NCBI RefSeq assembly: GCF_000282095.2
Contig: NZ_AKKC02000004.1
Coordinates: 806,001 to 870,000, forward strand
Length of the DNA: 64,000 bases
Origin: Rhizobium sp. CF080
Lineage (GTDB): Bacteria > Pseudomonadota > Alphaproteobacteria > Rhizobiales > Rhizobiaceae
Reading direction: 5' to 3'
Both the position numbers and the translations under genes were made by a program. This document shows positions 51,338 through 59,922 of the stretch, piece after piece; within the stretch, counting starts at the first letter, position 1, and each line of letters begins with the position of its first letter. The notes under the pieces were generated by a model. The model was given only the letters and a program-made list of their open reading frames with translations. It searched no databases and was not told the DNA's origin.

Positions 51338-53146
51338 TCAACCTTTCGAGGCTGAACTGGGATTGGTCGAATTCGCCGCCGCTCCGCCTTCGTAACCGGG
51401 CGCCACCCGGACATCGACCACCGCGACGCCGCCGGCCTCGACCGTCGCGATGGCCTGTCTCAGGGCATTTTCGAGCTGGGCGTGGTCGGTAACCGGACCG
51501 AAGCCGGTCGCGCCCTGGCTTTCGACGAAGGCGGAAAGATCGATTGGCGGATCGGTGAGCCGCTGGCCGATCCAGCGGTTTTCCACCGGCCGGCCGCGAG
51601 TGCGGGCGACCCGTTCCTGGTGGATCTCGTCATTGTAGTAGGACTGGTTGTTGGCGATCACGATGAGCAGCGGCAGGTCGTAATGGACTGCCGTCCAAAC
51701 TGCTGTGCCGCCCATCAGGAAGTCACCGTCGCCGAGGATGGCAACCGGCAGGCGGCCGGTTCCCTTGAGTGCCAGAGCACCGCCGACGGCCATGCCCGGC
51801 CCGCTCGCCAGCCCACCGCCGCCGTCGCTGCCAAGATAGTCGAGCGGATGCCGGAACGGCCATGAACGCGGATCCCAGGAGAGCGGCAGGCGGATGAGGC
51901 AGGTATCGCGATCGCCGACGGCGGTTCTCAAAGTCCTGCCGAGTTCCGATACGGTGATCTGCGGACCAGCCGATGCGGCAAAACCTGGCTCGCTCCGGGC
52001 GGCAATCTGTTTTCGCTCCGGCAATTCCTGCTGCAGCAGGGCTTTGACAAAGAGGTCCGGGGCGCAGGCGACATGCAGGTCGACGGGGGCGAGCGCCTGA
52101 TGATCCAGGCTCCAACCATTGTGGATCGTGTGGTCGAGGCTGACATGCACCATATGGGCGCTCGCCGCCTTGCCGTATCCCAGCGCCGCGGACAGCGTGC
52201 CGGCGAGATCAACCCATTCGAAGGCGACGATGACGTCGGCGGACTTGATGGCTTCGGCAAGTTCCGGGTTCATGAACTTGAACGGCGTCGTCATGTGCAG
52301 GCCGTGGTCGGTCGGGAAGGCGGCGCCCACCTTGAGATCGGTTGCAACTCTTGCGCCGACGCGTTCCGCAAGCTCGATACGATTTGCCCAATCCGCCTCG
52401 CTGCGAGAAACCCGCCCCATCAGGAAAAGGACGTTGCCTGCGTTCCGCAGCCGCTCGGCGACGTCGTGCACGGCGTGAAGGGAAGGGCCTTGATCGACAG
52501 GCGAGCGATAGCGTGGTGTCTCGAAATCCGGCAGCGGCGCATCCAGCAGGGCTTCCTGCATCTCGCTGTCGAGATTGATGTAGACCGGCCCCTTTGGAAG
52601 TGTTTCGGCTATGCCGACGGCGCGGACGAGCGCTTCGCGGGCGGCACCCGCTGAGGCCGGCTGGTCGTCCCATTTGAGGAAGGGGCGAACGAGTGCGCCC
52701 TGATCGCGAGAGGTATGGATCCAGTCGATCCATGGCCGGCGACGCATCGCGTCCACCGGCCCCGTGGCGCCGATGACGAGCATCGGTTCGCGGTCGCACC
52801 AGGCGTTGTAGATTGCCATGCTGGCATGCATGAGCCCGATATTGGCATGCACGGCGGCGGCCATCAACCGGCCGGTGACCTTCGCATACCCATGCGCGAT
52901 GGCGATCGCATGTTCTTCATGCAGGCAGACGAGAAGCCGAGGCTCCTCGTTGCCGAGATAGTTGACCAGGCTGTCGTGCAGGCCGCGGAAACTCGATCCA
53001 GGGGTGAGTGCGACGAATTCGATGCCCAGGGCGCGGATCGTCTCGGCGATGACGTCGCTTCCGTATTGACGGTTATCGGCTGGCCAGCGGACCGGTTGCT
53101 CGACGGCAAATGTGGTTTGCTGGCCCGACAGGGCGACAGTCTCCAA
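51338..53146 (-). CDS. Thiamine-diphosphate-dependent enzyme, 2-oxo acid decarboxylase/acetolactate synthase family
   Basis: This enzyme of about 602 residues has the three-domain ThDP fold: the catalytic Glu in LHEEHAIA near residue 80, a central domain with GRVSRSEADWANR, and the C-terminal cofactor motif GDGDFLMGG ending in ANNQSYYN (GDG to NN, about 26 residues). Relatives include benzoylformate decarboxylase and similar keto-acid decarboxylases. AGGAGG stands 4 bases before a TTG at 53146, which I take as start; a GTG at 53161 is the longer option. It leads the minus-arm operon, upstream of importer and aldehyde dehydrogenase genes. Confidence 0.88.
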   Translation of the reverse strand: METVALSGQQTTFAVEQPVRWPADNRQYGSDVIAETIRALGIEFVALTPGSSFRGLHDSLVNYLGNEEPRLLVCLHEEHAIAIAHGYAKVTGRLMAAAVHANIGLMHASMAIYNAWCDREPMLVIGATGPVDAMRRRPWIDWIHTSRDQGALVRPFLKWDDQPASAGAAREALVRAVGIAETLPKGPVYINLDSEMQEALLDAPLPDFETPRYRSPVDQGPSLHAVHDVAERLRNAGNVLFLMGRVSRSEADWANRIELAERVGARVATDLKVGAAFPTDHGLHMTTPFKFMNPELAEAIKSADVIVAFEWVDLAGTLSAALGYGKAASAHMVHVSLDHTIHNGWSLDHQALAPVDLHVACAPDLFVKALLQQELPERKQIAARSEPGFAASAGPQITVSELGRTLRTAVGDRDTCLIRLPLSWDPRSWPFRHPLDYLGSDGGGGLASGPGMAVGGALALKGTGRLPVAILGDGDFLMGGTAVWTAVHYDLPLLIVIANNQSYYNDEIHQERVARTRGRPVENRWIGQRLTDPPIDLSAFVESQGATGFGPVTDHAQLENALRQAIATVEAGGVAVVDVRVAPGYEGGAAANSTNPSSASKG

Positions 53147-53257
53147 AATTCCTCCTCGCACCGGCGGTAACCAGTGTCCTCATTCCTCTTGTGGGAACCT
53201 ATGGGGGGATCGAGAGCGCGGCAAATACAGATTTTCTTCGGAAGCTATTCAAGGAAC

Positions 53258-54193
53258 TTATAGCTCGGCTTCCTGCTCCGCCGGTTCCCATCCGAGATCG
53301 CCACACTTGATCCGCTGGGCGACGGTGGTCTTGATCGAACGAAGAAGATAGGAACTGAAGGAATCCGGCAGGCCGGCGCGGATGGCGAGCTTCATGTTGC
53401 GGACGATCACCGGATTGCAGATCAACCGCGCCCGTACGCGATTCAGCTGGATTTCATCGAGGAACAGCCCGTAAGGGGCCACCGTGCAGCGGCGATGATG
53501 GACGATCATCTCCCGCTTCAGGTTGATCGGCTCCAGGTCGATGATATCCGGCTGCGGAAGTTTCTTGGCGAGGATGATCTGGTCGAAGACCTGACGAATG
53601 GTCTGAAAGCGGTTGTCGAGCAGCAGCGGCAGCTTCACGAGTTCGTCGAAATCGATCGGATCGGAAGAGGCGCCGATCAGTTCTTCCACGCCGATCCCCA
53701 TCAGCGGTTCCCGGTAGAGCGGCACGAGGCGGATGCGTTCGGTCGATGGCGGATCGTAGCAGAAGGCGAGATCCAGATGGCCGGACATCACCTCGCTCAG
53801 CAGTTCGTTGCTCATGCCCTGACGTAAGGTGACATGCAGCCGCGTTTCCTCCGCGACGAGCTTCAGGAGTTCCGGCGCCAGCGCCCGGCCGGATGTCGGG
53901 GTCACGCCGATCGTGATGTCGCCGACCAGCTGGTTGCGGAAGCCGTCCATCGCGGTTTGCGCCCGCTCGACCGCTTTGAGGACGTCCTCGGCATGGCCCA
54001 GCAGCGCCTTGCCGGATTCCGTCATCGTCACGCCGCGTGCACCGCGCAGCAGCAGTTCGGTGCCGAGCGCATCTTCGAGCTGCTTGATCTGATAGCCGAT
54101 GGCCGGCTGGGAAATATGCAGGACGCGCGAGGCCGCCACGAAGCTGCCCGACAAAGCGACGGCCTTGAAATATCGTAATTGCCTCAGGTCCAA
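53258..54193 (-). CDS. LysR-family transcriptional regulator
   Basis: This 311-residue regulator has an N-terminal winged helix at residues 1-60 (LRQLRYFKAVA, AASRVLHISQPAIGYQIKQLE, GTELLLRG) and a periplasmic-binding-fold effector domain with GDITIGVTPTSG at the domain start. It lies between the two arms of the locus: upstream of the ThDP operon on the same strand and divergent from the ACMSD-like gene. An aromatic-acid-type inducer is likely by analogy to LysR regulators of aromatic catabolism. Confidence 0.9.
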   Translation of the reverse strand: MDLRQLRYFKAVALSGSFVAASRVLHISQPAIGYQIKQLEDALGTELLLRGARGVTMTESGKALLGHAEDVLKAVERAQTAMDGFRNQLVGDITIGVTPTSGRALAPELLKLVAEETRLHVTLRQGMSNELLSEVMSGHLDLAFCYDPPSTERIRLVPLYREPLMGIGVEELIGASSDPIDFDELVKLPLLLDNRFQTIRQVFDQIILAKKLPQPDIIDLEPINLKREMIVHHRRCTVAPYGLFLDEIQLNRVRARLICNPVIVRNMKLAIRAGLPDSFSSYLLRSIKTTVAQRIKCGDLGWEPAEQEAEL

Positions 54194-54241
54194 GCTCGCC
54201 TCCCCTCGATCTGGTCCGAGGGCAAGCTATAGATGATTTTT

Positions 54242-54265
54242 ATACCTTGCTACAAAAAACGGTAT
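54242..54265. promoter_or_regulatory. LysR-type operator in the divergent lysR/amidohydrolase gap
   Basis: ATACC (54242-54246) and GGTAT (54261-54265) form an interrupted dyad within an AT-rich stretch 50 bases before lysR and 60 bases before the amidohydrolase gene. It contains the T-N11-A arrangement expected of LysR recognition sites. The arms are short, so the assignment rests on position as much as on sequence. Confidence 0.45.
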
Positions 54266-54324
54266 TTGTGCGAGGCGTAAACCAGCTCCTACGATCGGCG
54301 CATCCTTCAAATGGGAATATATTC

Positions 54325-55338
54325 ATGCGCTATATCGATGCTTTCAACCACTTCTTTCCGAAACAGCTGTGGGACAAGATGTTGTCCTCCGGAGGGAATG
54401 CCAAAGACATCGGCAAGAGAATGCGCGGCGTGCCCGCCATCTACGATATCGACGAGCGGCTGCGCGTCGTCGATCGTTTCGACGACTACACCCAGGTCCT
54501 GTCGCTCGGCATGCCGCCGCTGGAATCGCTGGGCACCCCTCTAGAAACAGCGGAATACGCGAAGCTCGGCAATGACGGTCTTGCAGATCTGGTCGCCCGC
54601 TACCCCGATCGTTTCGTGGGCTTCCTGGCTTCGCTGCCGATGAACGACCCCGATGCTTCTGTACGGGAAGCCGAAAGGGCGTTCCGGCTCGGCGCCAATG
54701 GCCTGCAGATCCACACCAACGTCAACGGCGCGCCGCTCGACGAGGAGCGCTTTTTCCCGATCTTCGAGACGGCTGCGAAACACGGCAAGCCGGTCTTCCT
54801 GCACCCGTCCCGCGCCTCCGACATGCCGGACTACAAGACCGAGGACAAGTCGCGATACGAGATCTGGTGGACCTTCGGCTGGCCCTACGAGACGAGCGCG
54901 GCCATGGCGCGCCTGGTGTTCTCGGGGCTCATGGACCGGCTTCCGGAACTCAAGGTGCTCGCCCACCATCTCGGCGCCATGGTTCCCTATTTCGAGGGCC
55001 GCGTCGGCCCGGGATGGGACCAGCTCGGCAAGCGCACCTCCGACGAGGACCTGACCGAGGTTCTCGGCAGGCTGAAGAAGCGCCCGTTCGACTATTTCAA
55101 GGATTTCTATGCCGATACCGCCGTGTTCGGCTCGCGACCGGCCACCCTTTGCGGCCTCGATTTCTATGGCGCCGACCGCGTTCTCTTCGCGTCCGATTGC
55201 CCCTTCGATCCGGAAAAGGGACCAGGCTATATCCGCGACACGATCGCCGTGCTGGAATCGATCGACATGTCGAACGAGGATCGCGAGAAGATCAGCTTCA
55301 GGAACGCGCAGTCCCTGTTCGGGCTTGAACGGGTGTGA
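54325..55338 (+). CDS. Amidohydrolase-family (ACMSD-type) decarboxylase
   Basis: This 337-residue TIM-barrel metalloenzyme belongs to the aminocarboxymuconate-semialdehyde decarboxylase/gamma-resorcylate decarboxylase branch. Its N-terminal metal motif is FNHF (first His of HxH replaced by Asn, H8 kept), then FLHPSR with H178-type His, LAHHLGAMVPY, and the catalytic Asp in LFASDCPFDP. The family decarboxylates aromatic or enol acids without oxygen. It starts at the ATG at 54325, directly after a 10-bp palindrome GAATATATTC, and is followed 2 bases later by the flavin hydroxylase. Confidence 0.85.
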   Translation: MRYIDAFNHFFPKQLWDKMLSSGGNAKDIGKRMRGVPAIYDIDERLRVVDRFDDYTQVLSLGMPPLESLGTPLETAEYAKLGNDGLADLVARYPDRFVGFLASLPMNDPDASVREAERAFRLGANGLQIHTNVNGAPLDEERFFPIFETAAKHGKPVFLHPSRASDMPDYKTEDKSRYEIWWTFGWPYETSAAMARLVFSGLMDRLPELKVLAHHLGAMVPYFEGRVGPGWDQLGKRTSDEDLTEVLGRLKKRPFDYFKDFYADTAVFGSRPATLCGLDFYGADRVLFASDCPFDPEKGPGYIRDTIAVLESIDMSNEDREKISFRNAQSLFGLERV

Positions 55339-55340
55339 CC

Positions 55341-56999
55341 ATGACCGACGTCGATGTTTTGATCGTCGGAGCAGGGCCGGTCGGACTGACGCTGGCGCTC
55401 GATCTCGGCCGCCGGGGCGTTTCCGCCATGCTGACCGAGCAGAAGGATGCGCCGCAGTTCCTGCCGAAGATGGAGCGCTGCAACGCCCGCACGATGGAGA
55501 TCTATCGCCGCCTCGGCGTGTCGGAAAAGATCAGGGCGGCCGGTTTTCCGTCCGACATGCCGATGGACGTCTTTGTGGTGAAGACGATGGTGGAAGAGCC
55601 GCTGCTGCATCTTCCCTATCCGTCGGTGGATGAGGCGCGCGCCAGGATAAAGGCCACCAATGACGGTTCGGAACCGCTCGAACCCTATCAGCTCGTGTCG
55701 CAATACACACTGGAGCCGCTGCTCAAGGAGGTCGTCGAAACCTTGGCCAGCATCGACGTTTCCTACGGGCACAGGCTGATCGACTTTGCCCAGGACAAGC
55801 ATAAGGTCATCGCCCGCTTCGAGCGCAGCGATGGCAACGAAGTCAGCGTCAGCGCAAAATATCTGGTCGGCTGCGACGGCGGCGGCAGCACCGTGCGCAA
55901 GCAGCTCGGCTTCAAGCTCGAAGGCGACAGCAATCTCCTGGAGCTGTGGCAGGCGCTTTACCGCTCCGACGAACTGTTCGAAAAGATCCCGATCGCCAAG
56001 GGCCGGCACTATCACGTCGCCGACGACAAGGCGACCTTCCTGATCGTCCAGGACGACCTGAAACACTTCACGCTGCATTCGGTGGTGGAGACGCCGGAGG
56101 ACATGAAGACGATGTTCGAAAAAGTCGTCGCCATGCCGGTCAAATACGAGATGCTTTATGCCGGCAAATGGCGGCAGAACCTGATGCTCGCCGACCGGTA
56201 TCGCGACCGCCGCGTGTTCCTGGCCGGCGATGCGGCGCATCTCGTCATCCCGACGGGCGGGCTGGGCATGAATACCGGGGTCGGTGACGCGGTCGACATT
56301 TCCTGGAAGCTTGCGGCGACGCTGCAGGGCTGGGGCGGCGAGGGGCTGCTCGACAGCTATGAAGTCGAACGTCGCCAGATCGGCGCGCACAACGTGGCCG
56401 CTTCCCGCTTCGCCTCGCAGGGGCGACGGAAATGGCGATCCCAGTACCGGCCGGAAATGTACGAGGACACGGCCGCAGGCTCGGCCCTGAAGCGGGAATT
56501 CGTCGAGATCGCCGACCGGGAGCAGCGCAAGACCAACGAGATGATCGGCGCGGAACTCGGCTATCGATATGCGGCGAGCGCCATCATCACCGAGGAGGAC
56601 GGCACGCCGCCGGAGCATGATTACATGGCCTACCAGCCGACGACCTGGCCGGGTGCGCGTCTGCCGCATGTCTGGCTTGCCGACGGAACGCCGATCCAGG
56701 ACCGGATCGGCAGCGGCTATACGCTGCTTCGGCTGGACGGTAACGCAACGGCAGGCGATTCCTTTGTGGAAGCCATGCGAAATCGAGGCGCGCCGATCGA
56801 CATACTGGACATCGACGATGCGACCGCCAAAAAGGTCTACGGACGCAGCTACCTCATTCTTCGACCGGATATGCACGTTGCCTGGCGCGGCGATGCGTTT
56901 CCCGATGACGTGGGGGCGCTTGCGGCCATGATTACCGGCAACGGCACGGCAAGGAGCGCGCAGGAGGCTCCGCCCGTTGGCCGGGCCATCAACAGTTGA
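55341..56999 (+). CDS. FAD-dependent aromatic hydroxylase (phenol hydroxylase/MhpA/TfdB-like)
   Basis: This 552-residue flavoprotein monooxygenase has a dinucleotide fold VLIVGAGPVGLTLAL at residues 5-19, the DG motif VGCDGGGSTVRK, the GD motif VFLAGDAAHLVIPTGGLGMNTG, and a C-terminal thioredoxin-like domain typical of TfdB/MhpA. It should hydroxylate an aromatic ring using NAD(P)H and oxygen. The start at 55341 overlaps closely with the preceding stop, so it is co-translated with the decarboxylase gene. Confidence 0.88.
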   Translation: MTDVDVLIVGAGPVGLTLALDLGRRGVSAMLTEQKDAPQFLPKMERCNARTMEIYRRLGVSEKIRAAGFPSDMPMDVFVVKTMVEEPLLHLPYPSVDEARARIKATNDGSEPLEPYQLVSQYTLEPLLKEVVETLASIDVSYGHRLIDFAQDKHKVIARFERSDGNEVSVSAKYLVGCDGGGSTVRKQLGFKLEGDSNLLELWQALYRSDELFEKIPIAKGRHYHVADDKATFLIVQDDLKHFTLHSVVETPEDMKTMFEKVVAMPVKYEMLYAGKWRQNLMLADRYRDRRVFLAGDAAHLVIPTGGLGMNTGVGDAVDISWKLAATLQGWGGEGLLDSYEVERRQIGAHNVAASRFASQGRRKWRSQYRPEMYEDTAAGSALKREFVEIADREQRKTNEMIGAELGYRYAASAIITEEDGTPPEHDYMAYQPTTWPGARLPHVWLADGTPIQDRIGSGYTLLRLDGNATAGDSFVEAMRNRGAPIDILDIDDATAKKVYGRSYLILRPDMHVAWRGDAFPDDVGALAAMITGNGTARSAQEAPPVGRAINS

Positions 57000-57020
57000 A
57001 CATGGATAGGGAGGAATGAC

Positions 57021-57977
57021 ATGTTTGCGTTAGGTAGGTTTTCCGGATTGATGCTGTCGCTCGCGCTCTGCGGGCTGGCAGGCAATGCGCTTGCGGCCGA
57101 CAAGTTTGTCGTTGCCGTCGGCAACCAGGGCAACTGGGAGAATTCCATACCGGAACTCGGCCAGAAGCACGGCATCTTCGCCAAACATGGGCTGGATGTC
57201 GATGTGCTCTATACTCAAGGCGGGGCTGAATCGCAGCAGGCGGTGATATCGCGAAGCGTCGATATCGGCGCCGGCATCGGCCCGGCGGGTGCAATGGCGG
57301 CTTTCGCGCAAGGGGCGCCGATCCGCATCATCGGTTCGTCGCTGACCGGACCGAACGACCAGTTCTGGTACGTGCGCGCCGATTCCGCCATCAAGAAGCC
57401 GGAAGAGATGGCCGGCAAGACGGTGTCCTATTCGACCTCCGGCTCTTCGACCAACAGCGTTGTGCTCGCCTTCAAGCAGCGCTTCAAGATCGATTTCAAG
57501 GAAACCAAGACCGGTGCGGCCGCCGCGACCTTCACCCAGGTCATGTCGGGACAGGTCGATGTCGGCTGGGCCTCGCCGCCCTTCGGCCTCGAAGAGATCG
57601 ACGGCGGCCGCATCCGCGTCGTCGCGAGGGCAAGCGACATACCCGAATTCCAGAACCAGACGGTGCGCGTGCTGATCGCCAATCCCGACGTCATGAAGGA
57701 GAGGGCGGATGTGTTCAAACGCTTCTTCACGGCCTATCGCGAAACGATCGACTGGATGTATTCGGACCCGGAAGCCCTCAAGCAATATGCGGCGATCGCC
57801 GGTGTTTCCCCGGCAATGGCGAAACGCATCCGCGACGAATTCCGCGACAAGAAGACCATCGAACCGGCGCAGTTCAGCGGTGCCGACGACATCATGAAGG
57901 ACGCGATCAAGTTCGGCTACCTGAAGGCGACGCTTTCGCAGGACCAGCTCGGCAAGCTCGTGGAACTTCAGAAATAA
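57021..57977 (+). CDS. NMT1/SsuA-type ABC substrate-binding protein
   Basis: This periplasmic binding protein has 318 residues with a signal peptide ending ALA-AD near residue 23. The mature protein contains the family pattern IPELGQKHGIFAKHGLDVDVLY and SVDIGAGIGPAGAMAAF. GGGAGG precedes the ATG. It lacks its own permease genes in this arm and is therefore the likely partner of the ABC subunits at 48919-51333 across the LysR gene. Family relatives import phthalate-type aromatic acids, taurine and similar anions. Confidence 0.88.
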   Translation: MFALGRFSGLMLSLALCGLAGNALAADKFVVAVGNQGNWENSIPELGQKHGIFAKHGLDVDVLYTQGGAESQQAVISRSVDIGAGIGPAGAMAAFAQGAPIRIIGSSLTGPNDQFWYVRADSAIKKPEEMAGKTVSYSTSGSSTNSVVLAFKQRFKIDFKETKTGAAAATFTQVMSGQVDVGWASPPFGLEEIDGGRIRVVARASDIPEFQNQTVRVLIANPDVMKERADVFKRFFTAYRETIDWMYSDPEALKQYAAIAGVSPAMAKRIRDEFRDKKTIEPAQFSGADDIMKDAIKFGYLKATLSQDQLGKLVELQK

Positions 57978-58060
57978 GGCAGTTGCATGTGCGAATAGTC
58001 GGGCTTTCGGGATCCTGAGGAGGAGGCCTGAAAGCCGCCAGCGAAAAGGGGAGGAAGGAA

Positions 58061-59107
58061 ATGGGTCTCTATTCCAGACTGAGCGGAGCCGCCGCGGCGA
58101 TCGCCGTCGCTTTCGGTTTTTTCGCCGGCGCGCCAGCGAAGGCCACCGCCGACGATGCTGCAATCGCGAATTTCTACCGCGGCAAGACGATGGATCTCAT
58201 CATCGGTTATTCGCCGGGCGGCGGTTACGACCAATATGCCCGCCTCGTCGGCCGGTTCCTCGGCAAACATATTCCCGGCAACCCCTCCATCGTGCCGCGC
58301 AATCTGCCGGGCGCCTCCAGCCGCACGGCGGCGGCGTTTCTCTATGCCAAGGCCCCGCAGGACGGCACGGTGATCGGCACTGCCGACCAGTCGCTCGCCT
58401 TGGCGCAGGTGATGGGCGACTCGACGCTCAGGGATATCGACACCGGCAAGTTTGGTTATGTCGGCAGCCCGACGATGGAGAACAACATCGTCATCACCTG
58501 GCACAAGTCGAAGGTCACCGATGTCGAGAAGGCGCGCCAGATCGCGGTGCCGATCGGGGCGACCGGCGGTTCGACGTCGTCGCAATATCCACTGATCATG
58601 AACAACCTTCTCGGCACCAGGTTCGAGATCATCATGGGATATCCAGGCGGCAACGACATCAACATGGCGATGGAAAACGGCGAAGTGGATGGCCGCGGCA
58701 GTGTCAACTGGGGTTCGGTCAAGCCGCTCGGCTGGGTCGACAAGAAGATGATCAACATCCTCGTCCAGGTCGGGCTGCAGCGGGAGAAAGAATTGCCGAA
58801 CGTGCCGCTGCTGATGGATTTCGCGGCCAAGGACGAGGACAAGCAGATGCTGCGCCTGATCTCCGCACCGACCACCATCGGCCGTCCGATCTTCAGCACG
58901 CCGAACGTCCCGCCGGAGCGTCTGGATGCATTGCGCAAGGCCTTCGATGCCATGGTCAAGGATCCGGAATTCCTGGCTGCGGCGCAGAAAGAAGGGCTTC
59001 TCGTCGAACCGATCAGCGGCAAGCAGCTGGAGCAGATCGTCACCGAGATCGTCAGCACGCCGAAGGACGTGGGCGCCAAGCTTGCGAAGCTGATCGGGGT
59101 CCAATAG
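58061..59107 (+). CDS. Tripartite tricarboxylate transporter binding protein (TctC/Bug family)
   Basis: This 348-residue extracytoplasmic binding protein has a signal peptide ending at about residue 27 (GAPAKATADD). It carries the Bug-type two-helix ligand motif YSPGGGYDQYARLV, the PRNLPGASSRTAAAFLY second anion-contact segment, and the C-terminal SPTMENNIV region. It belongs with the TctA-TctB fusion two genes downstream; together they form a sodium- or proton-driven carboxylate importer. Confidence 0.85.
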   Translation: MGLYSRLSGAAAAIAVAFGFFAGAPAKATADDAAIANFYRGKTMDLIIGYSPGGGYDQYARLVGRFLGKHIPGNPSIVPRNLPGASSRTAAAFLYAKAPQDGTVIGTADQSLALAQVMGDSTLRDIDTGKFGYVGSPTMENNIVITWHKSKVTDVEKARQIAVPIGATGGSTSSQYPLIMNNLLGTRFEIIMGYPGGNDINMAMENGEVDGRGSVNWGSVKPLGWVDKKMINILVQVGLQREKELPNVPLLMDFAAKDEDKQMLRLISAPTTIGRPIFSTPNVPPERLDALRKAFDAMVKDPEFLAAAQKEGLLVEPISGKQLEQIVTEIVSTPKDVGAKLAKLIGVQ

Positions 59108-59160
59108 CGCCCGCTCCGAACGAAGAATGGTCGCAGCGACATCATGGGAGAAGAGCGTCA

Positions 59161-59883
59161 ATGAGTGACAAGGCAAGACTTGCGCAGGAGATCGCCATGG
59201 CGACCCGCCTGCTCGTGCAGGAGGAGATCGTCGACTACAGCGGCCATATCTCGTCCCGTATTCCGGGTTCGCCGAATATCCTGATCCAGACGGCGACCCA
59301 TTCCCGGGCGGAGTTGGCGCCGGATCACATCCTCGTCGTCGATCCTGAGGGGAACGTTGTCGAGGGGGAGGGCAAGGCGCCGCTTGAAGTCGTCCTCCAT
59401 ACGGAAATCCTGCGCGCCCGCCCCGAGGTGAACGCGGTGCTGCACAGCCATCCGGAAAAAGCGATCGCCTTCACGATGATGAAGGATACGCCGCTTTCCA
59501 TCATGCGGGCGCGCGCCTTCGTCTTCGCGAGCGGCATTCCGACCCATAGCGATCCGCGGCTCATCCGGCGGGTCGAGCAGGGAAGGGCGCTGGCGAAGAC
59601 GCTTGGGGTCCACAATGCGGCGCTGATCCGGGCGCATGGCATCGTCATGGCGGCGGAATCCGTGCCGGCGCTCTTCGTCGATGCGGTCCACTTCAAGGAA
59701 AACCTCGACATCAACATGCTGGTGCTGCAGGCGGGCAGGGAGCCTGCCCCGCTGACGGAGGAAGAAATCGCCGGGATCGACAGTCCGCGTGAATTCCACA
59801 TCGACAAGCTCTGGAACTACTACGTCCGACGGGGGATGGCCGCCGGGCTCATTCCGCCGGAATGGAATTTGAACCTCTCCTGA
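59161..59883 (+). CDS. Class II aldolase/adducin-family protein
   Basis: This 240-residue zinc enzyme has HTEILRARP with E/H, the HSH metal pair in VLHSHPEKA, and IRAHGIVMA supplying the third His. It differs clearly from the paralogs at 46708 and 63593. Placed between the TctC-like and TctA-like genes, it probably acts on the imported acid, for example as a decarboxylase of the 3,4-dihydroxyphthalate type or as a retro-aldolase. Confidence 0.85.
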   Translation: MSDKARLAQEIAMATRLLVQEEIVDYSGHISSRIPGSPNILIQTATHSRAELAPDHILVVDPEGNVVEGEGKAPLEVVLHTEILRARPEVNAVLHSHPEKAIAFTMMKDTPLSIMRARAFVFASGIPTHSDPRLIRRVEQGRALAKTLGVHNAALIRAHGIVMAAESVPALFVDAVHFKENLDINMLVLQAGREPAPLTEEEIAGIDSPREFHIDKLWNYYVRRGMAAGLIPPEWNLNLS

Positions 59884-59922
59884 CGATCGGTCCTCCGGTA
59901 CTCCAGCGAAGACGGAAATCTT

